This document shows positions 54,721 to 63,411 of a stretch of DNA of 64,000 bases, in pieces (position 1 is the stretch's first letter; every line of letters starts with the position of its first letter). The position numbers and the translations under genes were made by a program. The notes under the pieces were generated by a model. That model saw only the letters and a program-made list of their open reading frames with translations. It did not search any database and was not told where the DNA came from. Origin of the DNA: Streptosporangium sp. NBC_01495 (GTDB lineage Bacteria; Actinomycetota; Actinomycetes; Streptosporangiales; Streptosporangiaceae); assembly GCF_036250735.1 (NCBI RefSeq), contig NZ_CP109430.1, positions 8,432,001 to 8,496,000 of the forward strand, in the 5' to 3' direction.

Positions 54721-55764
54721 ATGCGCATCGTGTCCCTCGCCGGCGGAATCGGCGGTGCCCGTTTCCTGCGGGGCCTCCTCACCACCGCCCCCGATTCCGA
54801 GATCACCGTCATCGGCAACACCGGTGACGACATCAGCCTCTACGGCCTGCGGGTCTGCCCCGACCTCGACACCGTGATGTACACGCTGGGCGGCGGCATC
54901 GACGAGGAGCAGGGCTGGGGGCGGCGGCAGGAGTCGCACGTCGTCAAGGAGGAACTGGCCGCCTACGGCGTCGAGCCGCAGTGGTTCGGCCTCGGCGACC
55001 GCGACTTCGCCACCCACATCGTGCGCACCCAGATGCTCGACGCCGGATACCCCCTGTCCGCGGTCACCGAGGCGCTGTGCGCGCGCTGGCAGCCGGGCGT
55101 ACGCCTCATCCCGATGAGCGACGACAGGACCGAGACCCACGTGGTCGTCTCCGACGAGCGGGGCCGCCGCGCCATCCACTTCCAGGAGTGGTGGGTGCGG
55201 CTGCGCGCCTCGGTCCCGGCCGAGCAGATCATCCTGGTCGGCGCGGACGAGGCCTCCCCCGCCCCCGGCGTGCTGGAGGCCATCGCCGCCGCCGACGCGG
55301 TCATCCTCCCGCCGTCCAACCCTGTCGTCAGCATCGGCACGATCCTGCAGATCAAGGGCATCCGCGAGGCCCTGGAGGGCAAGACCGTCGTCGGCGTCTC
55401 CCCCATCGTCGGCGGCGCCCCCGTCCGGGGCATGGCCGACGCCTGCCTGGCCGCGATCGGCGTGGAGACCACCGCGCAGGCGGTCCTCGAACTGTACGGA
55501 TCGCCGCTGGTGGACGGCTGGCTGGTCGCGGAGGAGGACGCCGGGGTCGCCCTCGACGGCGTCGACGTCGAGGCCCGCCCGCTGATCATGCACGACGTCG
55601 AGTCCGCCGCCGCCATCGCCCGCGCCGCCCTGGACCTGGCCGCGCGGCTCGCGAGCCGGAACACCGAACCCCCGTCGCCGTACGAGGAGTCCCCCACCCC
55701 GTCGGCCCGCGAGGCCCGTGAAACCCGCGAGGCCCGTGAAGCCCGTGAGGAGGGCGCGCGATGA
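54721..55764 (+). CDS. fbiA: 2-phospho-L-lactate transferase family protein (FbiA/CofD)
   Basis: 347 aa from the ATG at 54721. RIVSLAGGIGGARFLRGLL and VIGNTGDDISLYGLRVCPDLDTVMY are the CofD signatures; PPSNPVVSIGTIL and GVSPIVGGAPVRGMAD follow. It joins the phospholactyl/phosphoenolpyruvyl moiety to the deazaflavin Fo, giving (dehydro)F420-0. The C-terminal ~25 residues are a low-complexity Glu/Ala/Arg tail (AREARETREAREAREEGAR) encoded by short repeats. fbiB overlaps its stop by 4 bases. Confidence 0.97.
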   Translation: MRIVSLAGGIGGARFLRGLLTTAPDSEITVIGNTGDDISLYGLRVCPDLDTVMYTLGGGIDEEQGWGRRQESHVVKEELAAYGVEPQWFGLGDRDFATHIVRTQMLDAGYPLSAVTEALCARWQPGVRLIPMSDDRTETHVVVSDERGRRAIHFQEWWVRLRASVPAEQIILVGADEASPAPGVLEAIAAADAVILPPSNPVVSIGTILQIKGIREALEGKTVVGVSPIVGGAPVRGMADACLAAIGVETTAQAVLELYGSPLVDGWLVAEEDAGVALDGVDVEARPLIMHDVESAAAIARAALDLAARLASRNTEPPSPYEESPTPSAREARETREAREAREEGAR

Positions 55765-57083
55765 GCAGCAGGCTCAGGCGCGGGCGGGAGGAGCCCGCCG
55801 ACGTGAGGCTGGAGATCTTCGCCGTCCCCGGCATGCCCGAGGTGCGCGAGGGCGACGACGTCGGGGAGCTGATCGCCACGGCCCTGCCCGACCTGCGCGA
55901 CGGCGACATCCTCGTGGTCACCTCGAAGATCTCCAGCAAGGCCGAGGGCCGGGTGCTGCACGGCGTGACCCGCGCCGAGGCCGTCGACGCGGAGACGAGG
56001 CGGGTGGTCGCCCGCAGGGGTGAGACCGTGATCGCCGAGACGGCGCACGGGTTCGTCATGGCCGCCGCCGGGGTCGACGCCTCCAACACCCGCCCCGGCA
56101 CGGTCGTCCTGCTGCCCGCCGACCCGGACGCCTCCGCATCGGCCGTCAGGGCCAGGATCAGGGAACTGCTCGGCGTCTCGGTCGGCGTGGTCGTCTCCGA
56201 CACCTTCGGCCGCCCGTGGCGCAACGGCCAGACCGACCTCGCCGTCGGCCTCGCGGGGGTGACCCCCGCGCTCGACTACCGGGGCATGTCCGACGACCAC
56301 GGCAACGCGCTGGAGGTCACCCTGACCGCCGTCGCCGACGAGTTCGCGGCGGCCGGGGACCTGGTCAAGGGGAAGGTCGCGCAGACCCCGGTGGCGGTGA
56401 TCAGGGGCCTGGCGGAGTACACCACCGAGGAGGACGGGCCAGGAGTCGGCGAGCTGCTCCGCCCGTCCGCCGACGACATGTTCCGGTACGGTTCGCGCGA
56501 CGTGGTCTTCGCCCGCAGGACCGTCCGCGAGTTCTCCGCGGACCCGGTGGACGGCGCCAGGGTCCGCAGGGCGGTCGACGCCGCGATCGCCGCGCCCGCC
56601 CCGCACCACACGACCCCGTGGCGGTTCGTCCTGCTGGAGTCCGCCGGGACCCGCGAGAAGCTGCTCGACGCCATGCGGGACGCCTGGATCGCCGACCTGC
56701 GCGGGGACGGCTTTTCCGAGGAGTCGATCGCCAAACGGGTCAGGCGGGGCGACGTGCTGCGTGCGGCCCCGTACCTGGCGGTGCCCTGCCTGGTGATGGA
56801 CGGCTCGCACACCTACCGCGACGACCGGCGCGACGCGGCCGAGCGGGAGATGTTCGTGGTCGCGACCGGCGCGGGGGTGCAGAACTTCCTGGTCCAGCTC
56901 GCGGTGGAGGGCCTGGGCTCCGCCTGGGTGTCGTCCACCATGTTCTGCCGCGACGTGGTCCGCGAGGTCCTCGACCTGCCGGCGGACTGGGACCCGATGG
57001 GCGCCGTCGCCATCGGCCACCCCGCCGCCCCGCCCAGGGATCGTGCTCCCCGGCGGGCGGCGGACTTCATCGTCGTCCGCTGA
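55761..57083 (+). CDS. fbiB: F420 gamma-glutamyl ligase / nitroreductase fusion (FbiB)
   Basis: 440 aa, overlapping fbiA (ATGA). The N-terminal ~245 residues are CofE-like (FAVPGMPEVREGDDVGELIATAL, VVTSKISSKAEGR, SDTFGRPWRNGQTDLAVG), which adds glutamates to F420-0. From ~250 a nitroreductase-like FMN domain follows (RRTVREFSADPVDGARVRRAVDAA, GAGVQNFLVQLAVEGLGSAWVS), which reduces dehydro-F420-0. This two-domain form is typical of actinobacteria. The start codon context is supplied by fbiA translation. Confidence 0.97.
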   Translation: MSSRLRRGREEPADVRLEIFAVPGMPEVREGDDVGELIATALPDLRDGDILVVTSKISSKAEGRVLHGVTRAEAVDAETRRVVARRGETVIAETAHGFVMAAAGVDASNTRPGTVVLLPADPDASASAVRARIRELLGVSVGVVVSDTFGRPWRNGQTDLAVGLAGVTPALDYRGMSDDHGNALEVTLTAVADEFAAAGDLVKGKVAQTPVAVIRGLAEYTTEEDGPGVGELLRPSADDMFRYGSRDVVFARRTVREFSADPVDGARVRRAVDAAIAAPAPHHTTPWRFVLLESAGTREKLLDAMRDAWIADLRGDGFSEESIAKRVRRGDVLRAAPYLAVPCLVMDGSHTYRDDRRDAAEREMFVVATGAGVQNFLVQLAVEGLGSAWVSSTMFCRDVVREVLDLPADWDPMGAVAIGHPAAPPRDRAPRRAADFIVVR

Positions 57084-57446
57084 CGCCCACCGGCTCCGGG
57101 CCTACGACCATCTCGGAGGCCCGACCACCTCGGCGGGTGCCACGGTCGCCGCCGGTTTCCCGGATCGCCGTTCGCGTGAAGCCCTGTGCCGGCGGGCTCC
57201 GGTCCGGCCCCGTGGGGCCGGACCGTCACAACTGTGAGACGGCGAACACGATGAGCGCGATCACGATGAGCGCCATGATCCGGCCGTCGGCACTTTCCAT
57301 CGATGTACCCCTACCTGGAGAGAAGCAGGATTTCGTCACCCAGAGTAAGTCAATGACTACCGAAATTCCAGACACTCTCCGATCTTCCCGCCGGAACGAT
57401 CCAGAGCTCCTGCCGGAGCGGTCGTCCGCCACCCGCCGGCAGATGG
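57084..57446. other. 363-base gap between fbiB and the VWA protein gene
   Basis: Apart from a possible 24-aa peptide gene (57226-57300, minus) it holds an AT-richer stretch, 57300-57375, with a minus-strand TTGACT at 57348-57353 that could be a -35 element for that peptide. Confidence 0.5.
57226..57300 (-). CDS. Possible 24-aa membrane micropeptide
   Basis: ATG at 57300 to TGA, 24 codons: eight polar residues (MESADGRI) then a single hydrophobic helix (MALIVIALIVFAVSQL). AGGTAGGGG lies ~7 bases upstream. The peptide could span the membrane once. It is too short to judge by composition, and no partner is evident, although the neighbouring gene on the same strand encodes a membrane-anchored VWA protein whose stop precedes it. 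Confidence 0.35.
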   Translation of the reverse strand: MESADGRIMALIVIALIVFAVSQL

Positions 57447-59201
57447 TTACGGGGCCTTGGAGCAGGTGGGGTGGCACAGCCGCCTGGCGAGGGCCGACAG
57501 GAAGACGTCGATGATCTCTTCCGGGCGCTGGGCGACGTGCAGGGAGCCGTTGGTGACGGCGGTGACCTGGGTGAGGGCCGCGCGGTCAAGGTCGGTGCCG
57601 AAGGCGAGGACGACGACCTGGATCGGCGTCTCGGGGTCCCACTCGTCGCGCAGCGCCCGCACCAGCTCGGCGCCCGAGACGCCCCTGCCGTCGTCCTTGC
57701 CCGCCGTGATGACGACCAGGGTGTTGTTCATGTCCTCGTCGTAGACCTTGGTCATCTCCCGGAACCCGGCGAGGATCGAGTCGTACAGGGCGCTGGGCTC
57801 CTTGGGAGCGGCGCGCAGGGTCCGGGTCAGCTCCTCCAGGCGGCCACGCCGGACGACCTGCCCGCCGTCGGGCTCGACGACCGGGCCGACGCGCACCCGC
57901 TCGCGCTGGTCCCTGCCCCTGGCCGAGGAGAAGTCCCAGAGGCCCATGTGGGTGGAGTCGGGGAAGAGCTGCAGGCCGAGCCTGGCGGCCTCCAGGGCGA
58001 CGGTCAGCCTGGTCTTCCCCTTCTGCCCCCTGATCGGCTCGGCCATGTGCCTGCCGGTGTCGGTCATGACCAGGATGTTGGTCGGCGGCGCGAGCCTGCT
58101 CCACGCCTCCAGCGCCTCGTCGATCTTGCCGGGCAGGATGGCCGGACGGGTGCGCGGCGCCTCGGTGGGGATCTCGGGGCCCGGCGAGTACGGGCCCAGG
58201 GAGCCGTCGGCCGAGCGGAAGCCCGCCCCGCGGGCCTCCTCCCGGGTCTCCGGGGAGCGCAGCCAGGCGGCGAAGGCCCGCGACCCGCTCGCCTTCGCCT
58301 CGTCGGACGCGGTGACCACGTACGGGTAGTCGAGGTTGATCGTCCCCTCGCGGGGGTGGAGGGCGACCACCGGGTCGTCGGACGGCAGGCGGTTGTGCGC
58401 CCACACCGCCGATTCCGGGACGATCACCACCGGCCGCTGCCAGAAGGAGCGGTCGTCGACGGTGGCGAGCATGCTCCGGTAGTCGGGCGCCGACCCCGCC
58501 TGCGCCCAGCGGACGAACGCGGTGAGCGCCCGGTCCGCCTCGGGACCGCTGCCAACCACGTCCCTGGCCGCGGCCACGGTGGCGATCCCGGCCCCCGCGA
58601 GCGACGGGTCGGGGACGCGGACCACGTCGGGCTCGTTCTCGGTCGGCCGGATCCGGCCGCGGGTGGTCGCGGGGAAGACCATCCGCCAGTTCATGTCGGT
58701 GCTGCCCATGGCGAAACGCCGGGCGAGGGACTTGCGGGTGGCGAAGACCAGGGGCGAGGTCGCCATGACGGTCTCGGTCCCGGCCAGGTTCGCGGCCCCC
58801 TGCTTGCGGGCGAGGCGGATCCAGGCCGAGGAGTCGGAGACCCAGCCGTCGGGGCGCCGGCCGAGCACCCCCGCGGTACCGCCGAGCAGGGTCCTGAGCA
58901 CGGTGGCGGGCGGCTGCTCGGTCACCTGCACCAGCACGCACCGGCCGTCGGCACCGGCACCGCTCCGGTTGAACCGCCCCGCCGCCGCCATGACGACCGG
59001 GGCGATGTCGACGGCGGCGGCGACGTCGACCAGCACCGGGTCGCGGGCCGAGCACGAGCTCCCCACCCGGCCGGACACCAGGGCGGCGCTCCCCGCCAGG
59101 GCGACCGCGATCGCGACCGCCGCCAGCGTCAGGCGCACGCGCGCCTGACGCCGGCGCCGCTCGATGCCGGCTGCCACACGGTGTCGACCGGAGGAGGACA
59201 A
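57447..59201 (-). CDS. Membrane-anchored solute-binding / VWA-domain protein
   Basis: 584 aa from a TTG at 59201; GGGAGAGG seven bases upstream favours this start over a GTG eight codons later. A basic N-terminus and one helix (~24-44, LTLAAVAIAVALAGSAALVSG) anchor it outside the membrane. A periplasmic-binding-protein-like domain (~60-330) is followed by a VWA domain (~365-575; NILVMTDTGRHMAEPIRGQK, LYDSILAGFREMTKVYDEDMNNTLVVITAGKDD). Such pairings occur in actinobacterial proteins of unknown role. It lies between fbiB and fbiC but no direct link to F420 is known. Confidence 0.87.
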   Translation of the reverse strand: MSSSGRHRVAAGIERRRRQARVRLTLAAVAIAVALAGSAALVSGRVGSSCSARDPVLVDVAAAVDIAPVVMAAAGRFNRSGAGADGRCVLVQVTEQPPATVLRTLLGGTAGVLGRRPDGWVSDSSAWIRLARKQGAANLAGTETVMATSPLVFATRKSLARRFAMGSTDMNWRMVFPATTRGRIRPTENEPDVVRVPDPSLAGAGIATVAAARDVVGSGPEADRALTAFVRWAQAGSAPDYRSMLATVDDRSFWQRPVVIVPESAVWAHNRLPSDDPVVALHPREGTINLDYPYVVTASDEAKASGSRAFAAWLRSPETREEARGAGFRSADGSLGPYSPGPEIPTEAPRTRPAILPGKIDEALEAWSRLAPPTNILVMTDTGRHMAEPIRGQKGKTRLTVALEAARLGLQLFPDSTHMGLWDFSSARGRDQRERVRVGPVVEPDGGQVVRRGRLEELTRTLRAAPKEPSALYDSILAGFREMTKVYDEDMNNTLVVITAGKDDGRGVSGAELVRALRDEWDPETPIQVVVLAFGTDLDRAALTQVTAVTNGSLHVAQRPEEIIDVFLSALARRLCHPTCSKAP

Positions 59202-59287
59202 ACCGGGACCTCTCCCTACATACGGCTACAGGGGAATGACGATTGTGCCCACGAACCTCTCCCGGAGGGCGACAAATGTAGAACTCG

Positions 59288-61897
59288 TTATAACTTCGCC
59301 GACGGCTCCAGGGAGAGCAGCGGAAGGGCGTTGGGACGGACGCTGCGGCAGACGCCGTCGCTCGCCCTGGCCGCGGCCACCCGCTCGGCGTCCGGCACGC
59401 CGTAACCGGTCAGGCGCTGCCGGACCGGCCGCCCGGTGGGCGCGACCATCGCCTCGATCTCGCTGATCGTCTTGAAGGAGCCGTTCTCGGAACCGGCCAT
59501 CCTGCTGATCGTCTCCTCCATCAGCGTGCCGCCGAGGTCGTTGACCCCGCCCAGCAGCACCTCACGGCAGAGCCCGTCCTGGAGCTTCACCCACGAGCAC
59601 TGGATGTTGGCGATCGCGCCGTGCAGCAGGACGCGCGCCAGCGCGTGCACGGCCCGGTTCTCCCGCGCCGTCGGCCCGGGACGGGCGATCCCCGCCAGGT
59701 AGATGGGCGCGCTGTGGTGCACGAACGGCAGCAGCACGAACTCGGAGAACCCGCCGGTCTCCTCCTGGATGCGGCGGATCAGCCGGATGTGCGCCACCCA
59801 GTGCGCGTGGTTGTCGACGTGGCCGTACATCATCGTGGAGGTCGTCGGCAGGCCGACCCGGTGCGCGGTGGAGATGACCTCGACCCATTCCCTGGTGGGA
59901 AGCTTGCCCTTGGTCAGCACCCAGCGGACGTCGTCGTCGAGGATCTCCGCCGCGGTGCCCGGGAGCGAGTCGACGCCCGCCTCCCTCGCGGCGACCAGCC
60001 AGTCCTCGATGGACAGGTTGGTGCGGCTGGCGCCGTTGATGACCTCCATCGGCGAGAACGCGTGGACGTGCATCTCCGGCACCCTGGCCTTGACCGCCCT
60101 GGCGATGTCGAAGTACGCGGTACCGGGCATGTCGGGGTGGATGCCGCCCTGCATGCACACCTCGGTCGCCCCGGCCTGCCACCCCTCCCAGGCGCGGTCG
60201 GCGACCTGCTCCAGCGAGAGGGTGTAGGCGTCGGCGTCGGTACGGCGCTGCGCGAAGGCGCAGAAGCGGCAGCCGGTGTAGCAGACGTTGGTGAAGTTGA
60301 TGTTCCGGTTCACCACGTAGGTGACCTCGTCGCCGGCCGCCTCCCGGCGCAGGCCGTCGGCGATCCGGCAGAGCTCGTCCAGCGCGGCGTCGTCGGCGCC
60401 CACCCCGTTCTGGTCTCCGGCGAGGTCCAGGAGGACGAGCGCCTGGGTGTCGCTCAGCCCCGCCGGGTCGCTCTCGGCCTGCCTCAGGGCCTCCCGCACG
60501 TCGCCCCGCACGATCGAGGAGGCGGCGGGCAGGCGCTCCCTGAGCGCCTCCCAGTCGCCGTACACGTTGTCGAAGTCGTCGCGGCGGTCGGCGCTGCGTC
60601 CCTCGGTGTCGACGGCCGTGTGCAGATCGACGCGGCCCACGGAGACGAAACCGCCGTCCGGCTCCTGCCAGGGGCGGCCGGTCAGGACCGCGTCCTCGCG
60701 GGCGAGCCCGGTCTCCGGGTCCGCCAGGGCGGCCACGTGCGCGTTGAGCCTCGGGTCGAGCCAGGGCTCCCCCGCCAGCACGAACTCGGGGTAGATGGTC
60801 AGCCGCTCGCGCAGCGCGAACCCGGCGGCGGCCGTACGGGCGGCGAGGTCGTCGATCTGCGGCCAGGGGCGCTCGGGGTTGACGTGGTCGGGTGTGAGCG
60901 GCGAGACGCCGCCCCAGTCGTCGATGCCCGCCCTGATCATCAGCTCGTACTCGGAGTCGACCAGGTTCGGCGGGGCCTGCACCCTCATCTTCGGCCCCAG
61001 CACCAGCCGGGTCACCGCGATGGCGGCGGCCAGCTCCTGTAGGTCGGCGTCCGGCATGCCGCGCATCGCGGTGTCCGGCTTGGCGCGGAAGTTCTGGACG
61101 ATGATCTCCTGGATGCCGCCGTACTCGCGCGCCACCCTGCGCAGCGCGAACAGCGACTCGGCGCGGTCCTCGACCGTCTCCCCGATGCCGATGAGGATGC
61201 CGCTGGTGAACGGCACGTTCGTCCGCCCGGCGTCCTCCAGCACGCGCAGCCGCACCGCGGGGTCCTTGTCGGGCGAGCCGTAGTGCGCCTGCCCCTTCTC
61301 CTCGAAGAGCCGCCGCGAGGTCGTCTCCAGCATCATGCCCATGGAGGGCGCGACCGGTTTGAGCCGCTGCAGGTCCTGCCAGGTCAGGACACCCGGGTTC
61401 AGGTGCGGCAGCAACCCGGTCTCCTCGAGCACCCGCACGGCCATCGCGCGGACGTAGGACAGCGTGTCGTCGTAGCCGTGCGCGTCCAGCCACTCGCGGG
61501 CCTGGTGCCAGCGGTCCTCCGGCCGGTCGCCCAGGGTGAACAGCGCCTCCTTGCACCCCATCGCCGCGCCCTGCCTGGCGATCTCCAGCACCTCGTCGGG
61601 GCTCAGGAACATGCTTTCCAGCTTGTGCGGGGCGGTGGCGAACGTGCAGTATCCGCAGCGGTCGCGGCAGAGCCGCGTCAGAGGGATGAAGACCTTGCGG
61701 CTGTAGGTGATGATCCCCTGCCGCCCGACCGCCTCCAGGCCCGCGTCCCTGACCCTCCCGGCATGGTCGAGGAGGGTCTCCAGATGTTCGTCTCGTGCGT
61801 GCAGCAGAATTGTGGTTTCGGCGAGATCGAGAGCTTTGCCGTCGCGGGCCCTGGCCAAAGCCCGGCGCATCGCGTTGTCGGTGGGATTAGCGCTCAT
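59288..61897 (-). CDS. fbiC: Fo synthase, bifunctional radical SAM (FbiC/CofGH)
   Basis: 869 aa from the ATG at 61897. It makes the deazaflavin Fo from tyrosine and a ribityl-diaminouracil. CRDRCGYC (Cys77/81/84) is the CofG-half radical-SAM cluster site; CYTGCRFC (Cys539/543/546) is the CofH-half site, so both halves are fused as in actinobacteria. TACTGT ends 6 nt before the ATG and there is no Shine-Dalgarno, so the mRNA is probably leaderless. Together with fbiA-fbiB it completes Fo-to-F420 synthesis in this window, apart from the guanylyltransferase FbiD. Confidence 0.97.
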   Translation of the reverse strand: MSANPTDNAMRRALARARDGKALDLAETTILLHARDEHLETLLDHAGRVRDAGLEAVGRQGIITYSRKVFIPLTRLCRDRCGYCTFATAPHKLESMFLSPDEVLEIARQGAAMGCKEALFTLGDRPEDRWHQAREWLDAHGYDDTLSYVRAMAVRVLEETGLLPHLNPGVLTWQDLQRLKPVAPSMGMMLETTSRRLFEEKGQAHYGSPDKDPAVRLRVLEDAGRTNVPFTSGILIGIGETVEDRAESLFALRRVAREYGGIQEIIVQNFRAKPDTAMRGMPDADLQELAAAIAVTRLVLGPKMRVQAPPNLVDSEYELMIRAGIDDWGGVSPLTPDHVNPERPWPQIDDLAARTAAAGFALRERLTIYPEFVLAGEPWLDPRLNAHVAALADPETGLAREDAVLTGRPWQEPDGGFVSVGRVDLHTAVDTEGRSADRRDDFDNVYGDWEALRERLPAASSIVRGDVREALRQAESDPAGLSDTQALVLLDLAGDQNGVGADDAALDELCRIADGLRREAAGDEVTYVVNRNINFTNVCYTGCRFCAFAQRRTDADAYTLSLEQVADRAWEGWQAGATEVCMQGGIHPDMPGTAYFDIARAVKARVPEMHVHAFSPMEVINGASRTNLSIEDWLVAAREAGVDSLPGTAAEILDDDVRWVLTKGKLPTREWVEVISTAHRVGLPTTSTMMYGHVDNHAHWVAHIRLIRRIQEETGGFSEFVLLPFVHHSAPIYLAGIARPGPTARENRAVHALARVLLHGAIANIQCSWVKLQDGLCREVLLGGVNDLGGTLMEETISRMAGSENGSFKTISEIEAMVAPTGRPVRQRLTGYGVPDAERVAAARASDGVCRSVRPNALPLLSLEPSAKL

Positions 61898-61903
61898 GAC
61901 CGC

Positions 61904-61909
61904 ACAGTA
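61904..61909 (-). promoter_or_regulatory. -10 element of the leaderless fbiC promoter
   Basis: TACTGT on the minus strand, 6 nt before the ATG at 61897. Confidence 0.55.
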
Positions 61910-62222
61910 CGGCGCGACACGAACGTGTGGGGCGGCGGGTGCCCGCTCACGAAGCCCGTAACTCGCACCGGACATGCCGTGCCCGGTCGCGCCCTCGCCC
62001 CTCTCATGCCCTTCCGGATACCGAACACCCGGTCACGGCCCCGCCCCTCCCACACGCCTGACGCCCGCCGGCGTCCCCGCCCCTCCCGGTGCCGAACGCC
62101 CGGTCCCGGTCCTCCTGCGGAGACCTCCCGCACCGGGCGGCGGTTGCCGGACCGGGGCCCGACACTTCAGATCTTCTAAAGCATACGGTCAAGCAAGTCT
62201 CGATAGACGTAAATGCTTGCAG

Positions 62223-62235
62223 ATGCATAAATTAG
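62223..62235 (+). promoter_or_regulatory. AT-rich 13-mer shared with the LVIVD promoter
   Basis: atgcataaattag, identical to 33731-33743. TAAATT within it fits a -10 box about 90 bases before the small gene at 62324. Confidence 0.4.
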
Positions 62236-62323
62236 AGAAGTCACCCGGAACCCCCGCATCCGCGGGAAACCCACCCGGAACCCCCGAGGACCTCCCTCGG
62301 ACCTCACCCGGCAGGAGCCGAAA

Positions 62324-62524
62324 ATGATCTGGTTTCTCCTCGTCCTCGCCGCCGTCGCCGTCCTCGCCCCGCTGATCGGAGCCGACACGCGCGACAGCCT
62401 CGACTGGCATGGCGACGACCCCTCCCCCGACGAGGGCGTGCTCAGAACGACCGGTAGTCGCGCACGGGCATTCTCGGCCCGCGAGCGGGTGGCCGCACAC
62501 CGCCCAACCCCAGCAGCCGGCTGA
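62324..62524 (+). CDS. Small membrane-anchored protein, 66 aa
   Basis: ATG preceded by AGGAG. A hydrophobic start (IWFLLVLAAVAVLAPLIGADTRD) is followed by a charged, Pro-rich tail (SLDWHGDDPSPDEG). The ..PLxGADTRDxxDW pattern recurs in small actinobacterial proteins, as far as I recall. Its last 83 bases overlap the 3' end of the convergent AlkA-like gene, so the tail sequence may be constrained by both strands. Confidence 0.6.
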   Translation: MIWFLLVLAAVAVLAPLIGADTRDSLDWHGDDPSPDEGVLRTTGSRARAFSARERVAAHRPTPAAG

Positions 62525-63398
62525 CCCGGTGCCGGTGCCCCCGGTAGGGAGCGAGCAGCCGCAACATCCGCGCGTCGTCCGCCCGCTCACCGCTGAGCGA
62601 CCAGCCGACCAGCGACGGCAGGTGGAAGTCGCCCACCGAGACGGCGTCCGCGTCGCCGTGCGAGCGCTGGCGCACCTCGGCGGACGTCCACACCCCGATC
62701 CCGGGCAGCGCCCTCAGCAGCCGATCCGCGTCGGCGCTGCCCCCGGCCGCCTCCAGCTTCCCCGCGTGCCGGGCGGCGTTCGCGATCGTACGGGCCCGCA
62801 CCGCCTCCGCCCCCGCGCGGTGCCAGTCCCACGACGGGATCGACCGCCACACCTCGGGCTCGGGAAAGACCCGCATCCCCTCGGGCGCGGGCCCCGGCGC
62901 GGGCTCGCCGTAGCGGCCCAGCAGCCACCGCCACGCCCGCCACGCCTCGGTGGACACCACCTTCTGCTCCAGCACGGCCGGGACCAGGGCCTCCAGCACC
63001 CTCGACGTCCTGCCGATCCTGAGCCCCGGATAGCGTCTCGCCGCGTTCCGCAGCACCGTCGGCCAATCGTGTCCGGGAACGAACCCCGACACGTCGTCAC
63101 CGTCGCCCAGCAGCGCGGGAAGCGTCTCCAGCATCCACTCCGCCCCCGGCCCCCACGCGGCGGCCGTCACCCTGCTCCCCACCAGGCCGCCCGCCCCGCC
63201 GCCCGCCCTGCCACCCACCAGGGCCACGCGTAGCGTCCCCGGCCCGTCGGGCGTGCGCGAGGTCCGCCAGACGGCCCCGCCTGGCGCCGTCCTCAGGGTG
63301 GGGTCGCCGGTCCCGCGCCGGTGCGGGTCGAGCGCCAGCGCCAGGTCGATCGGCCACGGCGGGCACCACTCACGTTCCCTCACGAAGGTCCCCGCCAC
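62442..63398 (-). CDS. AlkA-like HhH-GPD DNA glycosylase
   Basis: 318 aa. The helix-hairpin-helix motif LPGIGVWTSAEVRQRSHG (~236-253) and the Asp in ADAVSVGDFHLP (~263) mark the HhH-GPD fold with its catalytic acid. LVPAVLEQKVVSTEAWRAWRWLLGRYG is the family's N-terminal glycosylase block. It removes alkylated purines such as 3-methyladenine in base excision repair. The GTG at 63398 has a weak ribosome-binding site; a GTG a few codons on (VREREWCPPWP) is possible. It follows the guanylyltransferase gene by 13 bases, perhaps as one operon. Confidence 0.88.
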   Translation of the reverse strand: MAGTFVREREWCPPWPIDLALALDPHRRGTGDPTLRTAPGGAVWRTSRTPDGPGTLRVALVGGRAGGGAGGLVGSRVTAAAWGPGAEWMLETLPALLGDGDDVSGFVPGHDWPTVLRNAARRYPGLRIGRTSRVLEALVPAVLEQKVVSTEAWRAWRWLLGRYGEPAPGPAPEGMRVFPEPEVWRSIPSWDWHRAGAEAVRARTIANAARHAGKLEAAGGSADADRLLRALPGIGVWTSAEVRQRSHGDADAVSVGDFHLPSLVGWSLSGERADDARMLRLLAPYRGHRHRVSRLLGLGGVRPPARGPRMPVRDYRSF

Positions 63399-63411
63399 GC
63401 GCCCCGGGCGG

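Larger units (their letters stand above)
61898..62323. other. 426-base gap upstream of fbiC
   Basis: The left part carries imperfect GC-rich repeats (accgaacacccggtc and gccgaacgcccggtc; ccccgcccctccc twice). The right part, 62170-62240, is AT-rich and looks like a promoter for the small gene at 62324; it contains the 13-mer atgcataaattag also found at 33731. Confidence 0.55.
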
